Assembly (NCBI RefSeq): GCF_902506195.1
Contig: NZ_LR732817.1
Coordinates: 2,819,407-2,883,406, forward strand
DNA: 64,000 bases
Source: Citricoccus sp. K5
GTDB lineage: Bacteria > Actinomycetota > Actinomycetes > Actinomycetales > Micrococcaceae
Direction: 5' to 3'
The translations under genes and the position numbers were made by a program. The notes beneath the pieces were generated by a model. That model was not told the DNA's origin. It did no database searches and worked only from the letters and a program-made list of their open reading frames with translations. This document shows, piece by piece, positions 34,316 to 43,488 of this stretch (within the stretch, counting starts at the first letter, position 1; each line of letters starts with the position of its first letter).

Positions 34316-35215
34316 TTACTGCGCCACGTAGCCGCCGTCCCCGGACCACACGACCCCAGTGACGAAGCTGGCGGCATCGGAGGCCAGGAAACAGATGACC
34401 TCGGCGACCTCCTCGGGGGCGCCGAGACGGCCGATGGGCTGACGGGCGGTCATCTGGGAGCGCACGGACTCGTCCAGGCCGGCAGTCAGCGGGGTCTCCA
34501 CGTAGCCCGGGGCCACCGCATTGACGCGGATCCCTGTCTGCGCATAGCCCAACCCGACGGAGCGGACCAGGTTGGCGACCCCGGCCTTCGCGGCCGAATA
34601 CGGTGCGGAGTTCGCCTGGCCGACCAGCCCAAGGATCGAGGAGACCGCGACGACAGCACCGCTCCCCCGCCGATCCTCGGCAGCTGCCATGTGCCGCAGC
34701 GCGTGCTTCATGGACAACGCCACCCCGGTCAGGTCGATGTCCAGCACGGTGCGCCAGTGGTCCACGTCGAGCTCGTGCAAAGGCCCCTTGCGCTCGGCGA
34801 TTCCCGCATTGGCCACCAGCACGTCCACACTCCCGGACCCACCGGAGCCACCAACTGAGCCGCCGAACTCCGCAGCGGCATCCATCAGCGCTGCCATGGA
34901 GTCCTCGTCGGTCACATCGCACCGCACGGACAAGGCCCGGCCGCCAGCAGCCTCGATCTCAGAGACCACCTCCGCGGCCCGCGGATCCACGTCCCCGATC
35001 ACCACGGCGGCCCCACGGGCGGCCAGCATCCGCGCGGTCGCGGCGCCGATGCCGCCGGCCGCACCGGTCACCACCGCCGTACGCCCCGCGAAGGGCGAGG
35101 GGTCCACACCCAGCCCCGCGTCCGAGGTGCTCTGGGAACCCAGCCGGGGGCCGGCGTCGGGCGTCTGTTCAGAAGACGTCCCGGCGCCGGCCCCCAGGGA
35201 ATCAGCCAGACTCAA
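34316..35215 (-). CDS. SDR family oxidoreductase
   Basis: A 299-aa short-chain dehydrogenase/reductase. After a 40-residue low-complexity extension come the cofactor motif VVTGAAGGIGAATA (about 47-60), an acidic D after strand 2 (VIGDVD, NAD(H) preference), NAG (VANAGIA), the catalytic Ser in VAVSSILG and the YSAAK active-site motif. It ends in the usual W-S-G-D-G-G. Its ATG overlaps the end of the frameshifted flavoprotein gene. Substrate unknown. It is the one apparently intact gene of the decayed module. Confidence 0.88.
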   Translation of the reverse strand: MSLADSLGAGAGTSSEQTPDAGPRLGSQSTSDAGLGVDPSPFAGRTAVVTGAAGGIGAATARMLAARGAAVVIGDVDPRAAEVVSEIEAAGGRALSVRCDVTDEDSMAALMDAAAEFGGSVGGSGGSGSVDVLVANAGIAERKGPLHELDVDHWRTVLDIDLTGVALSMKHALRHMAAAEDRRGSGAVVAVSSILGLVGQANSAPYSAAKAGVANLVRSVGLGYAQTGIRVNAVAPGYVETPLTAGLDESVRSQMTARQPIGRLGAPEEVAEVICFLASDAASFVTGVVWSGDGGYVAQ

Positions 35216-36985
35216 ACCTGGACCTCCATGGCCCGCTCCAGGGCATCAGCAGAACCGGACTCTGCAGCGAGCTCGGAAATGTCCCGGCCCATCCGGTAGC
35301 CGAACACCAACGCCGGGCCGATGTGGGACCCATACCCGGGGTAACCGCCGCCGAACACCGAGACAGCGGCAGCACCCACGGAGTACAGGCCCGGGATGCG
35401 CTTGCCGTCCTCGCGGATCACCGCGTGGCGGGAGTCCACATCGATCCCGGCGAAGGACCCGAGGTCTCCCATCCGCACCTTGGCGGCGTAGAACGGGGCG
35501 TTGTCGATGGTCGCCAGGTTCGGGTTGGGCTTGTGGTCCATGTCCCCGCGGAAGTGGTTGTACGCGGTGGAGCCCCTGCCGAACTCGGTGTCCTCGCCGG
35601 CCTCGGCGTCCCGGTTGAACGTCGCCAGGGTGGCCTTCAGTCCGTCGGCGTCCACGCCGATCTTCCCGGCCAGTTCCTCCACGGTCTCACCCTTGACCAG
35701 GTAGTCCGCCGCGTAGAACAGCTGACGCGGGATCGGCGTGGGCTTGGCGAAGCCGATGCCGTACTTGCGCATCAGCTTCTCATCGCCCACGATCCACGCG
35801 AACACCTCACGCTCGCCGGACATGTGGTCCAGCATCTGCCGGCCGAAGTCGTGGTAGCTCAGCGCCTCGTTGCCGAAGCGCTTGCCGTGCTGGTCCACCG
35901 TGATCATGCCGGGCAGGCCGATCTGGCGCAGGTGCGGGAAGAGCCGCTGGGCGCGCGTGACCAGGTCCTTGAACACCGTCACCGGGGCCCAGGAGCCCGG
36001 AGAGGAGACGTCCGCGTTGATCCCGCCCGCCCACGGCCATCGCCATTCGGGCCGAGGAGCCGTCGTGGCCCTGGGTCGGGGTGAAGTGCTCCCCGCCGTT
36101 CGCATCGTGCGGGAAGTACTGCTTCCGCAGCTCCGCATCCCCGGAGAACCCGCCGCCGGCCAGCACCACACCGAGCCGTGCCTGCACGGTGCCGGCCCGC
36201 TTCCCGGACAGGACCGCACCGGTGACGGCGCCGTCGTCGTTGGTCACCAGCTCCTGAACCGGAGTGGAAGTCCACACCCGCACCCCGGCGTCCAGCGCGG
36301 AGGCGACCATGCGGGTCATCAGCGCCGAGCCGTTGGTGCGCTTGAGCGGCTGGCCGAACAGGGCGGTGTCCACCCAGGTGCGCAGCAGCTTCGAGGCGGT
36401 GTAGGTGAAGGCCTTCACCGACTGGTTGGCCTTGAGGATGGTGGCCATGTCCGGGCCCACCTGCGGCATGTACCCGAACACGGTGTAGGAGCTCAGGTAC
36501 GGCTGCAGCTCCTTGCGCCGGGACCCGAGCATCCGGATGTCCGCATCCGAGGGCAGGATCGCGCGCCCACCGAGCTTCGCCCCGGGCAGGTCCATCTGGT
36601 AGTCCGGGGCCTTCTCCGGGTAGGAGAACACCACGGAGGTGTTGTCCTCGAAGAAGTCGATGGCCTCCGGCACGGTGTCCAGGAACCCGGCCACGCCCTC
36701 TTCGTTGTAGTAGTCGCCGGACAGCGCCTTCAGGTAGGTCTCGGCCTCGGCCCGGGTGTCCCCCGTGGCCGCGGTGCCCTGCGGGTTGCCCGGCACCCAG
36801 GACCAGCCCGCGGACAGGGCCGTGGTCCCGCCGAAGTGCTCGGACTTCTCCGCCACGATCACGTTCAGCCCGTCATGGGCGGCCCGCAGGGCGGTGGCCA
36901 TCCCGGCGGCGCCGGAGCCGACCACCAGGACGTCGCACTTGTGGACGGTTTCAGTTCGCTCTGCGGCGGGGGTGTTCTCAGTCAT
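35212..36985 (-). pseudogene. Frameshifted FAD-dependent oxidoreductase (KstD/fumarate-reductase-like)
   Basis: A flavoprotein related to 3-ketosteroid dehydrogenase and flavocytochrome fumarate reductases, broken by a +1 frameshift. The N-terminal part (from MTEN at 36985, Shine-Dalgarno CTGGAG) has VLVVGSGAAGMATALRAA and VIVAEKSEHFGGTTALSAG. It reads in frame to ARMAMAVGG near 36030. The C-terminal part continues in another frame from GINADVSSPGSW to the stop. An extra G in GGCGGGCGGG (plus strand about 36024-36033) accounts for it. Restored length is about 590 aa, like the intact homologue at 38421-40175. A sequencing error in a GC run is the alternative. An ATG at 37027 is another possible start. 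Confidence 0.82.
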
Positions 36986-37029
36986 GTGTTCTCCAGAGGT
37001 CGGAGAGGCGTTCGAGGTCGTCGCCATGG

Positions 37030-38310
37030 TCAGATCCGGCCGGTGCCCTTGAGGTAGGGCTCGCCGAGCTCGGCGATGGGGGTGTGGGCGGTCTCCCGGG
37101 AGGAGAAGCAGGCCACGGCGGCGATCAGGGCCACCACGCAGCCGAAGATGGCCACGGGGACCCAGCCGAACGTGCCGGCGCCGAGCAGCATGCCGCCGAT
37201 CATCGGGCCGAAGCCGGCCACCATCAGGCCCAACTGGTTGCCCATGGCCATGCCGGTGTAGCGGACCGGGGCGGCGAACAGCTCGCCGAAGAAGGAGGTC
37301 CACACGCCGTTGAAGCCGGAGTACAGCACGGTCATGAACAGGAACGAGGCGGCGAACACCAGCCAGATGTTGCCGGTCCCCAGGGCCAGGAAGTACACGA
37401 AGATGCTCACGGAACAGCCGATCATGGCGGTCAGCATCAGCTGTTTGCGGCCGATCCGGTCCGAGAGCTTGCCGGCGAACGGCATGAACACCATGGACAG
37501 GCCCACGGCCACCGCGTTGACGGTGAGGATGTCCGTGCGCTCGAAGCCGCCGTGGTCCACGGCATAGGACAGCCCGAACACGGTGAAGATCGTCTGCATC
37601 ACGGAGAACGCGGACATCAGCAGCACGCGGAACACGTCCCCGCCCTGGTACTTCAGCACCTCACCGGCGGGCAGCTTCTTGACCTCGCCGGCCTCGGCCA
37701 CCTCCTCCTCGAAGACGGGGTCTCGTCCAGCTTGGTCCGCACGTAGAAGGCGATGGCCAGCACAAAGATGGACAGCAGGAACGGGATCCGCCAGCCCCAG
37801 CTCATCAGGTCCTCCTCCGGCAGGGCCGCGATGGGGATGAACACCACCGTGGAGAGCACCATGCCGGCCGCGTAGCCCATCATCACGAAGGAGGTGAAGA
37901 AGCCGCGGCGGCCCTCAGGGGAGTGCTCGATCGTCAGCGAGGACGCCCCCGCAGACTCGGCGCCGGCGGAGAAGCCCTGCGCCAAGCGGGCCACCACGAG
38001 CAGCACGGTGGTCCAGATGCCGATCGAGTCGAAGGTCGGCAGCACGCCGATCGCCAGCGAGGCCAGGCCCATGATCATCAGGGTCACCAGCAGCACGTTC
38101 TTGCAGCCCAGCCGGTCCCCGAAGTGGCCCATCACCAGGCCGCCGAGAGGACGGGCGATGTAGGCCACGCCGAACGTGGCGAAGGAGGCGATGGCCGCGA
38201 TGGCCGGGTCGCCGCCCGGGAAGAACAGCTGCGGGAACACCAGCGCCGCGGCGGTGCCGTAGATGAAGAAGTCGTAGTACTCCATGGTGGAGCCCAGGAA
38301 GGAGGCCAGG
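37030..38310 (-). pseudogene. Truncated and frameshifted MFS (MHS-type) transporter
   Basis: A metabolite:H+ symporter-type carrier split over two frames. The 5' part contains MEYYDFFIYGTAAALVFP, GHFGDRLGCKNVLL and SWGWRIPFLLSI. The second frame carries VFEEEVAEAGEVKKLP to the stop at 37030. A single base missing from the C-run at about 37722 explains the shift. The N-terminus is also cut: the frame begins SPALASFLGST right after a TGA near 38312, whereas family members have an extra 15-30 residues and a start codon. No promoter is left. It lies 45 nt upstream of the broken flavoprotein and resembles the intact carrier at 40326-41666. Confidence 0.8.
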
Positions 38311-38420
38311 GCAGGTGATCAACTACAACCAAGCTGCACCGCGAAATCGACTAACCCGGTCCCTCCTCTTCTGACGCGACAGGACTCCGAGTCGACTTGT
38401 AGAGGTGTTCCCAGAGGATG

Positions 38421-40175
38421 TCATGAGTCTTCGTAGGCAACCGCTCCGGCCATGTCGCGGCCGGCGATATACCCGAAGGTCAGGGCCGGCCCCAGATTGA
38501 TGCCGCCCGCAGGATAGTGTCCTCCCATGACTGAGTTGTGGTCGTTCCCTGCTACATACAGTCCGGGGATGATGTTCCCCTCGTCATCTAGAACTCGCGC
38601 ACGCCCGTCCGCTTCCAAGCCGGCGAAGGTTCCGAAGCTGCCCGGTAGCACCTTGACTGCGTAGAATGGGCCTTTCTCAATGGGTCCAAGGGATGGGTTG
38701 GGACCAACCTGCGGATCGCCTCCGTATCGGTTGAACTCAGTCTCGCCTCGGCTGAAGTCCGGGTCGATGCCCAAGCGGGCGTGTTCGTTGAACCGTCTCA
38801 CGGTTTGGGTCAGTCCAGCTGGGTCGATCCCGCACTGCTCGGCGAGCTCTTCCAAGGTACGGCCCCGCTTCAGGTATCCCGAGCGCAGGTATGGAAGCAG
38901 GGGAACCGGCCAGGGCTTGGCCATGCCCAAGGGATACTTGCGAACGAACCGGGAGTCGGCAATTTGCCAGGACTCGACCGGTTCATCCTCCGGCGTAGTT
39001 TCTATCAGGGCGGAAACGTAGTCGTAGTAGCCGTTGGCCTCGTTGACGAAACGCTTGCCGTCCGCACGCACGCCGATGGAACCAGGCTTAGCTCGGTCCA
39101 TGATGTGGGGGAAGACACCCGTGCGACCGTTGCGGTACGGCACCAGGGAAACAGGGCACCACGCTGCAGGCGACTTCACCTCCGTGTTGAACCGGGCCCC
39201 GACGGATTGACCCAACGAGATGCCGTCGCCATCGGCCTCGGCCGGTGCCAAAGTCCAGTGCTCGAGACCAGTGGGCGCCTTGGGAAACAGTTGCTTGCGT
39301 CGCTGGATGTCTCGCGGGAATCCACCCGTGGCCAACACCACTCCGCGGGCTGCATGGATGCGCGTTTCGCCTCCGGGTGCTTCGAGAACAGCGCCAGACA
39401 CTCGTCCATCCTCATCAGTCAATAGGCGGGTCGCCCGGGTGGAGACGCGGATGTCGACTCCCAGCTCGTCGGCAGACATCAAGAGTCGACCGACGAGCGC
39501 AGTTCCGTTGACCAGCTGCATATTTCTGCGGTGGGCCACCAAGTCCCACAGATGAGGGGTAAAGCGCCGCGCGGCATGGATTAGGCCGGCGATGCTGCCC
39601 TGTGATGCGGCAAGGAACTTGGTGAGATCGGGGCCAGCCATGATGCCCATGCCGAGGAACGAAGTCTCATAGAGCTGGTGGCGCATCTTCGCTCGGACCC
39701 AGGAATGAATCTCACGTGCGTTGATGGGCTTGGGACCCACCGAGCGATGGCCGACGCCGGCACCCGGCGTCTTGCCGTAGACGTCCTTGATCTTGGCGCC
39801 GGGAGTGAACTGCAGGCTGGTCTTCTGGTCGAAGAATCCCACCATGTGTGGCACGGCCTCGAGGAAGGCCTCCACTTTCTCCTCGTGGTAGTTCGTCCCG
39901 AGACTGTGGTGGAGGTAGGTGCGGAAGAGGCTGGGGTCTTCCGTGACGCCGTCTGCGTGAGCGAGGGGGTTTCCGGGAGTCCACGCCCAGCCTCCGGACC
40001 AGGCCGTGGCACCGCCACAAACGGAAGCTCGTTCCGCCACGATGACTTTCAACCCGTGGTATGCCGCGGTCACGGCGGCTGAAAGTCCACCAGCGCCGGA
40101 GCCAACGACGAGGACATCACAGGTCAAAGTCTCGGTGGCGGCGGTCTGTGATGGTTCGGATGCAACGCTCTTCAT
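38421..40175 (-). CDS. FAD-dependent oxidoreductase (KstD/fumarate-reductase-like)
   Basis: A 584-aa flavoprotein. The N-terminal dinucleotide fold is clear: CDVLVVGSGAGGLSAAVTAA and VIVAERASVCGGATAWSGG. The C-terminal FAD segment ends GLYVAGNDHNSVMGGHYPAGGINLGPALTFGYIAGR. The arrangement matches 3-ketosteroid-delta-1-dehydrogenase and soluble fumarate-reductase-type flavoproteins, but the substrate is not deducible. The ATG at 40175 (MKSVAS) is preferred; upstream in-frame codons run through a 14-bp inverted repeat and lack a ribosome site. It follows the MFS gene on the same strand and is a homologue of the frameshifted gene at 35212-36985. Confidence 0.87.
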   Translation of the reverse strand: MKSVASEPSQTAATETLTCDVLVVGSGAGGLSAAVTAAYHGLKVIVAERASVCGGATAWSGGWAWTPGNPLAHADGVTEDPSLFRTYLHHSLGTNYHEEKVEAFLEAVPHMVGFFDQKTSLQFTPGAKIKDVYGKTPGAGVGHRSVGPKPINAREIHSWVRAKMRHQLYETSFLGMGIMAGPDLTKFLAASQGSIAGLIHAARRFTPHLWDLVAHRRNMQLVNGTALVGRLLMSADELGVDIRVSTRATRLLTDEDGRVSGAVLEAPGGETRIHAARGVVLATGGFPRDIQRRKQLFPKAPTGLEHWTLAPAEADGDGISLGQSVGARFNTEVKSPAAWCPVSLVPYRNGRTGVFPHIMDRAKPGSIGVRADGKRFVNEANGYYDYVSALIETTPEDEPVESWQIADSRFVRKYPLGMAKPWPVPLLPYLRSGYLKRGRTLEELAEQCGIDPAGLTQTVRRFNEHARLGIDPDFSRGETEFNRYGGDPQVGPNPSLGPIEKGPFYAVKVLPGSFGTFAGLEADGRARVLDDEGNIIPGLYVAGNDHNSVMGGHYPAGGINLGPALTFGYIAGRDMAGAVAYEDS

Positions 40176-40233
40176 GCAGGACTGGCCCTCTTCGGTGTGT
40201 TTATTCTTGGTACTGGGAGATGTCGGGGACGAA

Positions 40234-40282
40234 CCGAGTGCATGAACGCCGGGGCTTTGCCGTCCGTTGTTCATGCACTCGG
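40234..40282. repeat. 14-bp perfect inverted repeat between MFS and flavoprotein genes
   Basis: CCGAGTGCATGAAC (40234-40247) and GTTCATGCACTCGG (40269-40282) pair perfectly around 21 nt. It sits in the 150-nt gap of an otherwise co-directional pair. As RNA it forms a strong hairpin that could stabilise or attenuate the transcript; as DNA it could be a binding site. Confidence 0.8.
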
Positions 40283-40325
40283 CCATGACTCAATGCAGTT
40301 AGTTGTTGTGAGGTCTTGGGTGGGC

Positions 40326-41666
40326 TCAGCGATGTTCCTGGCTGGCCCATTTGTAAGACCACAGGCCGGAGACCAAGGCCACGAGGCATAGTGCGGCAAG
40401 CAGCGCTGCGGCGGCCATCCAGCTGCCAGTACTGGCCAGCAAGGCCGTGGCGATCAATGGGATGAAGCCACCAACGGCACCGGCCAGTGCGTAGGCGAAT
40501 CCGGCACCGCTGTACCGGATGCGCACATCGAACATGTCGGTGAACCAGGACTGCTGGACGCAGGTCGAGATGTTGTGCCCAAGGTTGATGAGGGCCATGA
40601 AGCCCAGAATCATCGGCAACAATTCGCCGCTGTTGAGCGCCATGAAGAATGGTGCTGCTGACAGGGCGGCCAGCAAGGGTCCGACAACGTAGAACCACTT
40701 CCGGCCGAACCTGTCTGCGAGGCTTCCCCATAGGCCCAAGAACGGGATGGCCAGAATCATGGCGACCATAGAAGCTGTCAAGACCGTCGACGTCGGGGTG
40801 TCGGTGAAGTTCTCCACATACGCCAGGGAGAAAGTGAAGCCCATGTAGAACGTGCTCTGATCCACCATGCGCATGCCGATCACGGCCAGGATCTTCTTCG
40901 GGCTGGTGCGGATAGCCTCCGCTAGGGGTGCGCGAGTTTCTTCATGATCACTTTTGGCCTCAGTGAACTCTGTCGACTCAGGCACTCCGGCGCGGATCCA
41001 CAGGCCGACGAGAGCGAAGAGGATACTGATCACGAATGGGATTCGCCAGCCCCAGTCGAGGAACTGCTCTTCAGTGGTCAACGCAGTCATGAGAGAGAAC
41101 GCCGCTGTGCCGAGGAGTAGTCCTACGAACGATCCGATCTGCACTCCGGTGGCGAAAAAGTTCCGCTTGTTTGCGGGCGCACTTTCCACTGCCATGAGGG
41201 CGGCGCCTCCCCATTCTCCGCCGACCGCAATACCCTGGATTGCCCGGAGTGCCACGAGCAGGATCGGAGCGCCGATCCCGATGGCGGCGTAGGTGGGGAG
41301 CAAGCCGATGGCAGTGCTGGCGATCCCCATCATGATGACGGTGATGAACAGCATGGTGCGGCGCCCGTATTTGTCCCCGAAGTGGCCGAAAATGGCCCCG
41401 CCCAGAGGCCGGAACACGAAACCAACGGCGAACGAGCCCATAGAAGCCAGAAGTCCGACAACCTCGTTGCCCGAAGGGAAGAACAGGGGGCCGAACACCA
41501 CGGCCGCTGCCGTGCCGTAGAGGAAGAAGTCGTACCAATCAACGATGGCGCCGACGGTGCTGGCGAGAGCCGCACGGCGGCCAGATTTAGCATCGCTAGC
41601 GACTGGGCGTGGATTCGAGCCGACGCCATCGGGAATTACGGTGCCCGAAGCTGGTGAAGTTGACAT
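40326..41666 (-). CDS. MFS transporter, MHS (shikimate/aromatic acid-type) family
   Basis: A 446-aa 12-helix carrier. N-terminal family signature ALASTVGAIVDWYDFFLYGTAA, loop 2-3 motif RPLGGAIFGHFGDKYGRR, AIQGIAVGGEWGGAALMAVE and WGWRIPF are all present. MHS carriers import organic acids with protons. A hairpin sits between its Shine-Dalgarno and its ATG. It is divergent from the TIM-barrel gene across a 20-bp palindrome, so both are probably under the LacI protein encoded at 43449-44486. Substrate unknown. Confidence 0.9.
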   Translation of the reverse strand: MSTSPASGTVIPDGVGSNPRPVASDAKSGRRAALASTVGAIVDWYDFFLYGTAAAVVFGPLFFPSGNEVVGLLASMGSFAVGFVFRPLGGAIFGHFGDKYGRRTMLFITVIMMGIASTAIGLLPTYAAIGIGAPILLVALRAIQGIAVGGEWGGAALMAVESAPANKRNFFATGVQIGSFVGLLLGTAAFSLMTALTTEEQFLDWGWRIPFVISILFALVGLWIRAGVPESTEFTEAKSDHEETRAPLAEAIRTSPKKILAVIGMRMVDQSTFYMGFTFSLAYVENFTDTPTSTVLTASMVAMILAIPFLGLWGSLADRFGRKWFYVVGPLLAALSAAPFFMALNSGELLPMILGFMALINLGHNISTCVQQSWFTDMFDVRIRYSGAGFAYALAGAVGGFIPLIATALLASTGSWMAAAALLAALCLVALVSGLWSYKWASQEHR

Positions 41667-41681
41667 TGCGGTTCACCGCAA
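41666..41681 (-). promoter_or_regulatory. Hairpin between Shine-Dalgarno and ATG of the MFS gene
   Basis: In the minus-strand mRNA, TTGCGG-TGAA-CCGCAA lies between AGAAAGG and the ATG, its last A being the A of the start codon. Spacing is about 15 nt linear, but only a few nt when the hairpin is folded. It may tune translation. Confidence 0.5.
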
Positions 41682-41727
41682 CCTTTCTATTGTTCGCTGC
41701 GTTTGGCCGGAGACGGGAGGAGTGATT

Positions 41728-41747
41728 CAATGACTACGTAGTCATTG
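41728..41747. promoter_or_regulatory. 20-bp perfect palindrome, probable LacI operator
   Basis: CAATGACTAC joined to GTAGTCATTG forms an unbroken 20-bp palindrome with a central CG, as in LacI-family operators. It lies in the divergent region, 62 nt from the MFS start and about 66 nt from the TIM-barrel start, so one site could control both transcripts. Confidence 0.75.
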
Positions 41748-41812
41748 GGTGGTGCACATCATATGGACGTGCTTCACCGGACGTCAAATGCCTTTCGAAC
41801 AGGATGAGAACG

Positions 41813-42676
41813 ATGAACAGGAATCTGGGGCTGGCACACTTGTCAGCGCTACATCTGAGCCCACCCGAACTGATCGACGCCGCAGCCGCTGCGGGTTTCA
41901 CCTCTGTCGGGATACGCGTGCATCCGGCAACGCAGAATGAACGCCCGTACCCCGTGAGTGCCGGCTCTCCCATGTCGAAGAAGACCCTTGGGCGCATGGA
42001 AGCCACCGGGCTGACCGTGCGCGACGTCGAAGCGTTCACTCTTGATGGCATCAGAAGCAAAGAACAGTGGATACCGGCGTTGGAATCCGGAGCTGCGCTG
42101 GAGGCCGAGATTCTCAACGTGATCTGTGGCGATCCCGATTCAGGCCGACTCAAGGACGCGTTGTCAGCGCTGGTCGAGGATGCCAAGGCGTACAAGATTC
42201 GCCCATCGGTTGAACCGATTTCGTATCAAGCACTCGACTCCGTCACCGCGGCGGGAGCGTTGGTCGAGCAGACCGGGTGCGGAATCATGCTTGATGTCCT
42301 GCATTTTGTCCGCGCAGGCGGACGCGTTGCAGAGTTGAGAGACCTGCCGCCAAACGCGGTTGCCGTCATCCAGTTGTGTGATGGCCCGGCTTCGACTCCG
42401 AGCCTCCCGACACCGGATCTCATGCCGCTTGGGCAGGACGTGAACGGGTCGGCGAGGCAGATCGAATCACGGGCAAAGAGGCTGGCTCCGGGTCGCGGGG
42501 ATTTCCCTCTGACGGAGATCTTGCGGGCCCTTCCGGACGCCCCCATCAGCGTCGAGGTTCCTGATGTCTGGTCTGCCGACGCGGAAGGCACTGACGTCCA
42601 TCTACGCCGAATCTACACCGCGGCCGAAAGCCTGCTCGATTCTCTCCACATGACCGAAACGGAGCCCACATCATGA
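41813..42676 (+). CDS. Sugar phosphate isomerase/epimerase-like TIM-barrel protein
   Basis: 287 aa (290 if the ATG at 41804 is used). Xylose-isomerase-like/AP-endonuclease-2 fold: metal-ligand-type residues appear in SVEPISYQAL (Glu), GIMLDVLHFV (Asp, His), VIQLCDGP (Asp) and a final PISVEVPD (Glu). The GRGDFPLTEIL segment is typical of this superfamily. Such enzymes isomerise keto-sugars or dehydrate ring acids, including 3-dehydroshikimate. The reaction here is unknown. It overlaps the SDR gene by 4 nt. The ATG at 41813 has AGGATGAGA upstream. Confidence 0.82.
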   Translation: MNRNLGLAHLSALHLSPPELIDAAAAAGFTSVGIRVHPATQNERPYPVSAGSPMSKKTLGRMEATGLTVRDVEAFTLDGIRSKEQWIPALESGAALEAEILNVICGDPDSGRLKDALSALVEDAKAYKIRPSVEPISYQALDSVTAAGALVEQTGCGIMLDVLHFVRAGGRVAELRDLPPNAVAVIQLCDGPASTPSLPTPDLMPLGQDVNGSARQIESRAKRLAPGRGDFPLTEILRALPDAPISVEVPDVWSADAEGTDVHLRRIYTAAESLLDSLHMTETEPTS

Positions 42677-43488
42677 GTGAACCATCCTCAGCCACCATCC
42701 CGAACACGGCGGCACGAGACTCGCAGCAGACTCGCATCGCCAATGACCAGATCTACTGGCCGGACCGATTTCAAGGCCAGGTATTCCTCGTGACCGGCGC
42801 GGCAGGCGGACTCGGCTCGAATGCCGCAGATCGGCTCGCGCGGGAAGGCGCTCATGTCGTCTGTACAGATGTCACTGCTTCCGGCCAAGGCGACGGCGGC
42901 AGTCCAGCGGATTGCGTGGCGCTGGATGTCACGCACCGACCGGATTGGGACCGCATTGTCAAGGCTGTGCTCGACCGGTACGGCCGGCTCGACGGCGCGC
43001 TCTTCGCCCACGGAATCCAGGGGCCCGAAGTAGCGGTGACGGAAATGCCCTCGGATGGCTGGGCCAAAACCCTGGGCGTCAACCTCGATGGTTGTCTGCA
43101 TGGTTTGGCGAGCGTCCTTCCGGTGCTTACCGGCCGGGGATACGGACGGGTGGCCATCCTCTCCTCCATTTCAGCGCGGGAAGGGAACCCGTACCAGGCC
43201 GCCTATTCGGCGTCCAAGGCCGGGCTCGTGGCATTGGTCAAGACGGCCGCGAAGGAAGTTGCCCCGATGGGAGTGACCGTGAATTCCATCGCCCCGTCCA
43301 TGATGAAGACCAGGCTCCTCCAGGACCTCAGCCCAGAACGTAACGCCCAGCTGTTGGCGAAGGTGCCGATGGGACGGATCGGGCTGCCCGAGGAGTTCTC
43401 TGCCCTAGCTGCATGGTTGCTCTCCCAGGAAGCGAGCTACATGACTGGTCAGACTCTGGACCTCAGTGGAGGCCGCAACACCGCCTGA
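42673..43488 (+). CDS. SDR family oxidoreductase
   Basis: A 271-aa classical short-chain dehydrogenase. It has LVTGAAGGLGSNAADRLA (about 38-55), acidic CTDVT after strand 2 (NAD preference), a catalytic Ser in AILSSISA, the YSASKAG active site and a final TGQTLDLSGG. The NNAG motif is altered to FAHGIQG. It is translationally coupled to the TIM-barrel gene and probably acts on the same substrate. Its last 40 nt overlap the convergent LacI gene. Confidence 0.88.
   Translation: MSEPSSATIPNTAARDSQQTRIANDQIYWPDRFQGQVFLVTGAAGGLGSNAADRLAREGAHVVCTDVTASGQGDGGSPADCVALDVTHRPDWDRIVKAVLDRYGRLDGALFAHGIQGPEVAVTEMPSDGWAKTLGVNLDGCLHGLASVLPVLTGRGYGRVAILSSISAREGNPYQAAYSASKAGLVALVKTAAKEVAPMGVTVNSIAPSMMKTRLLQDLSPERNAQLLAKVPMGRIGLPEEFSALAAWLLSQEASYMTGQTLDLSGGRNTA

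Noticed and set aside
35212-37025. Programmed frameshifting in the module A flavoprotein
   Set aside because: No slippery heptamer with downstream pseudoknot is evident, and the neighbouring carrier is also broken, so decay or sequencing error is simpler.
40176-40286. N-terminal extension of the intact flavoprotein to 40286
   Set aside because: It would translate the 14-bp inverted repeat, has no ribosome site and no counterpart in the homologue.
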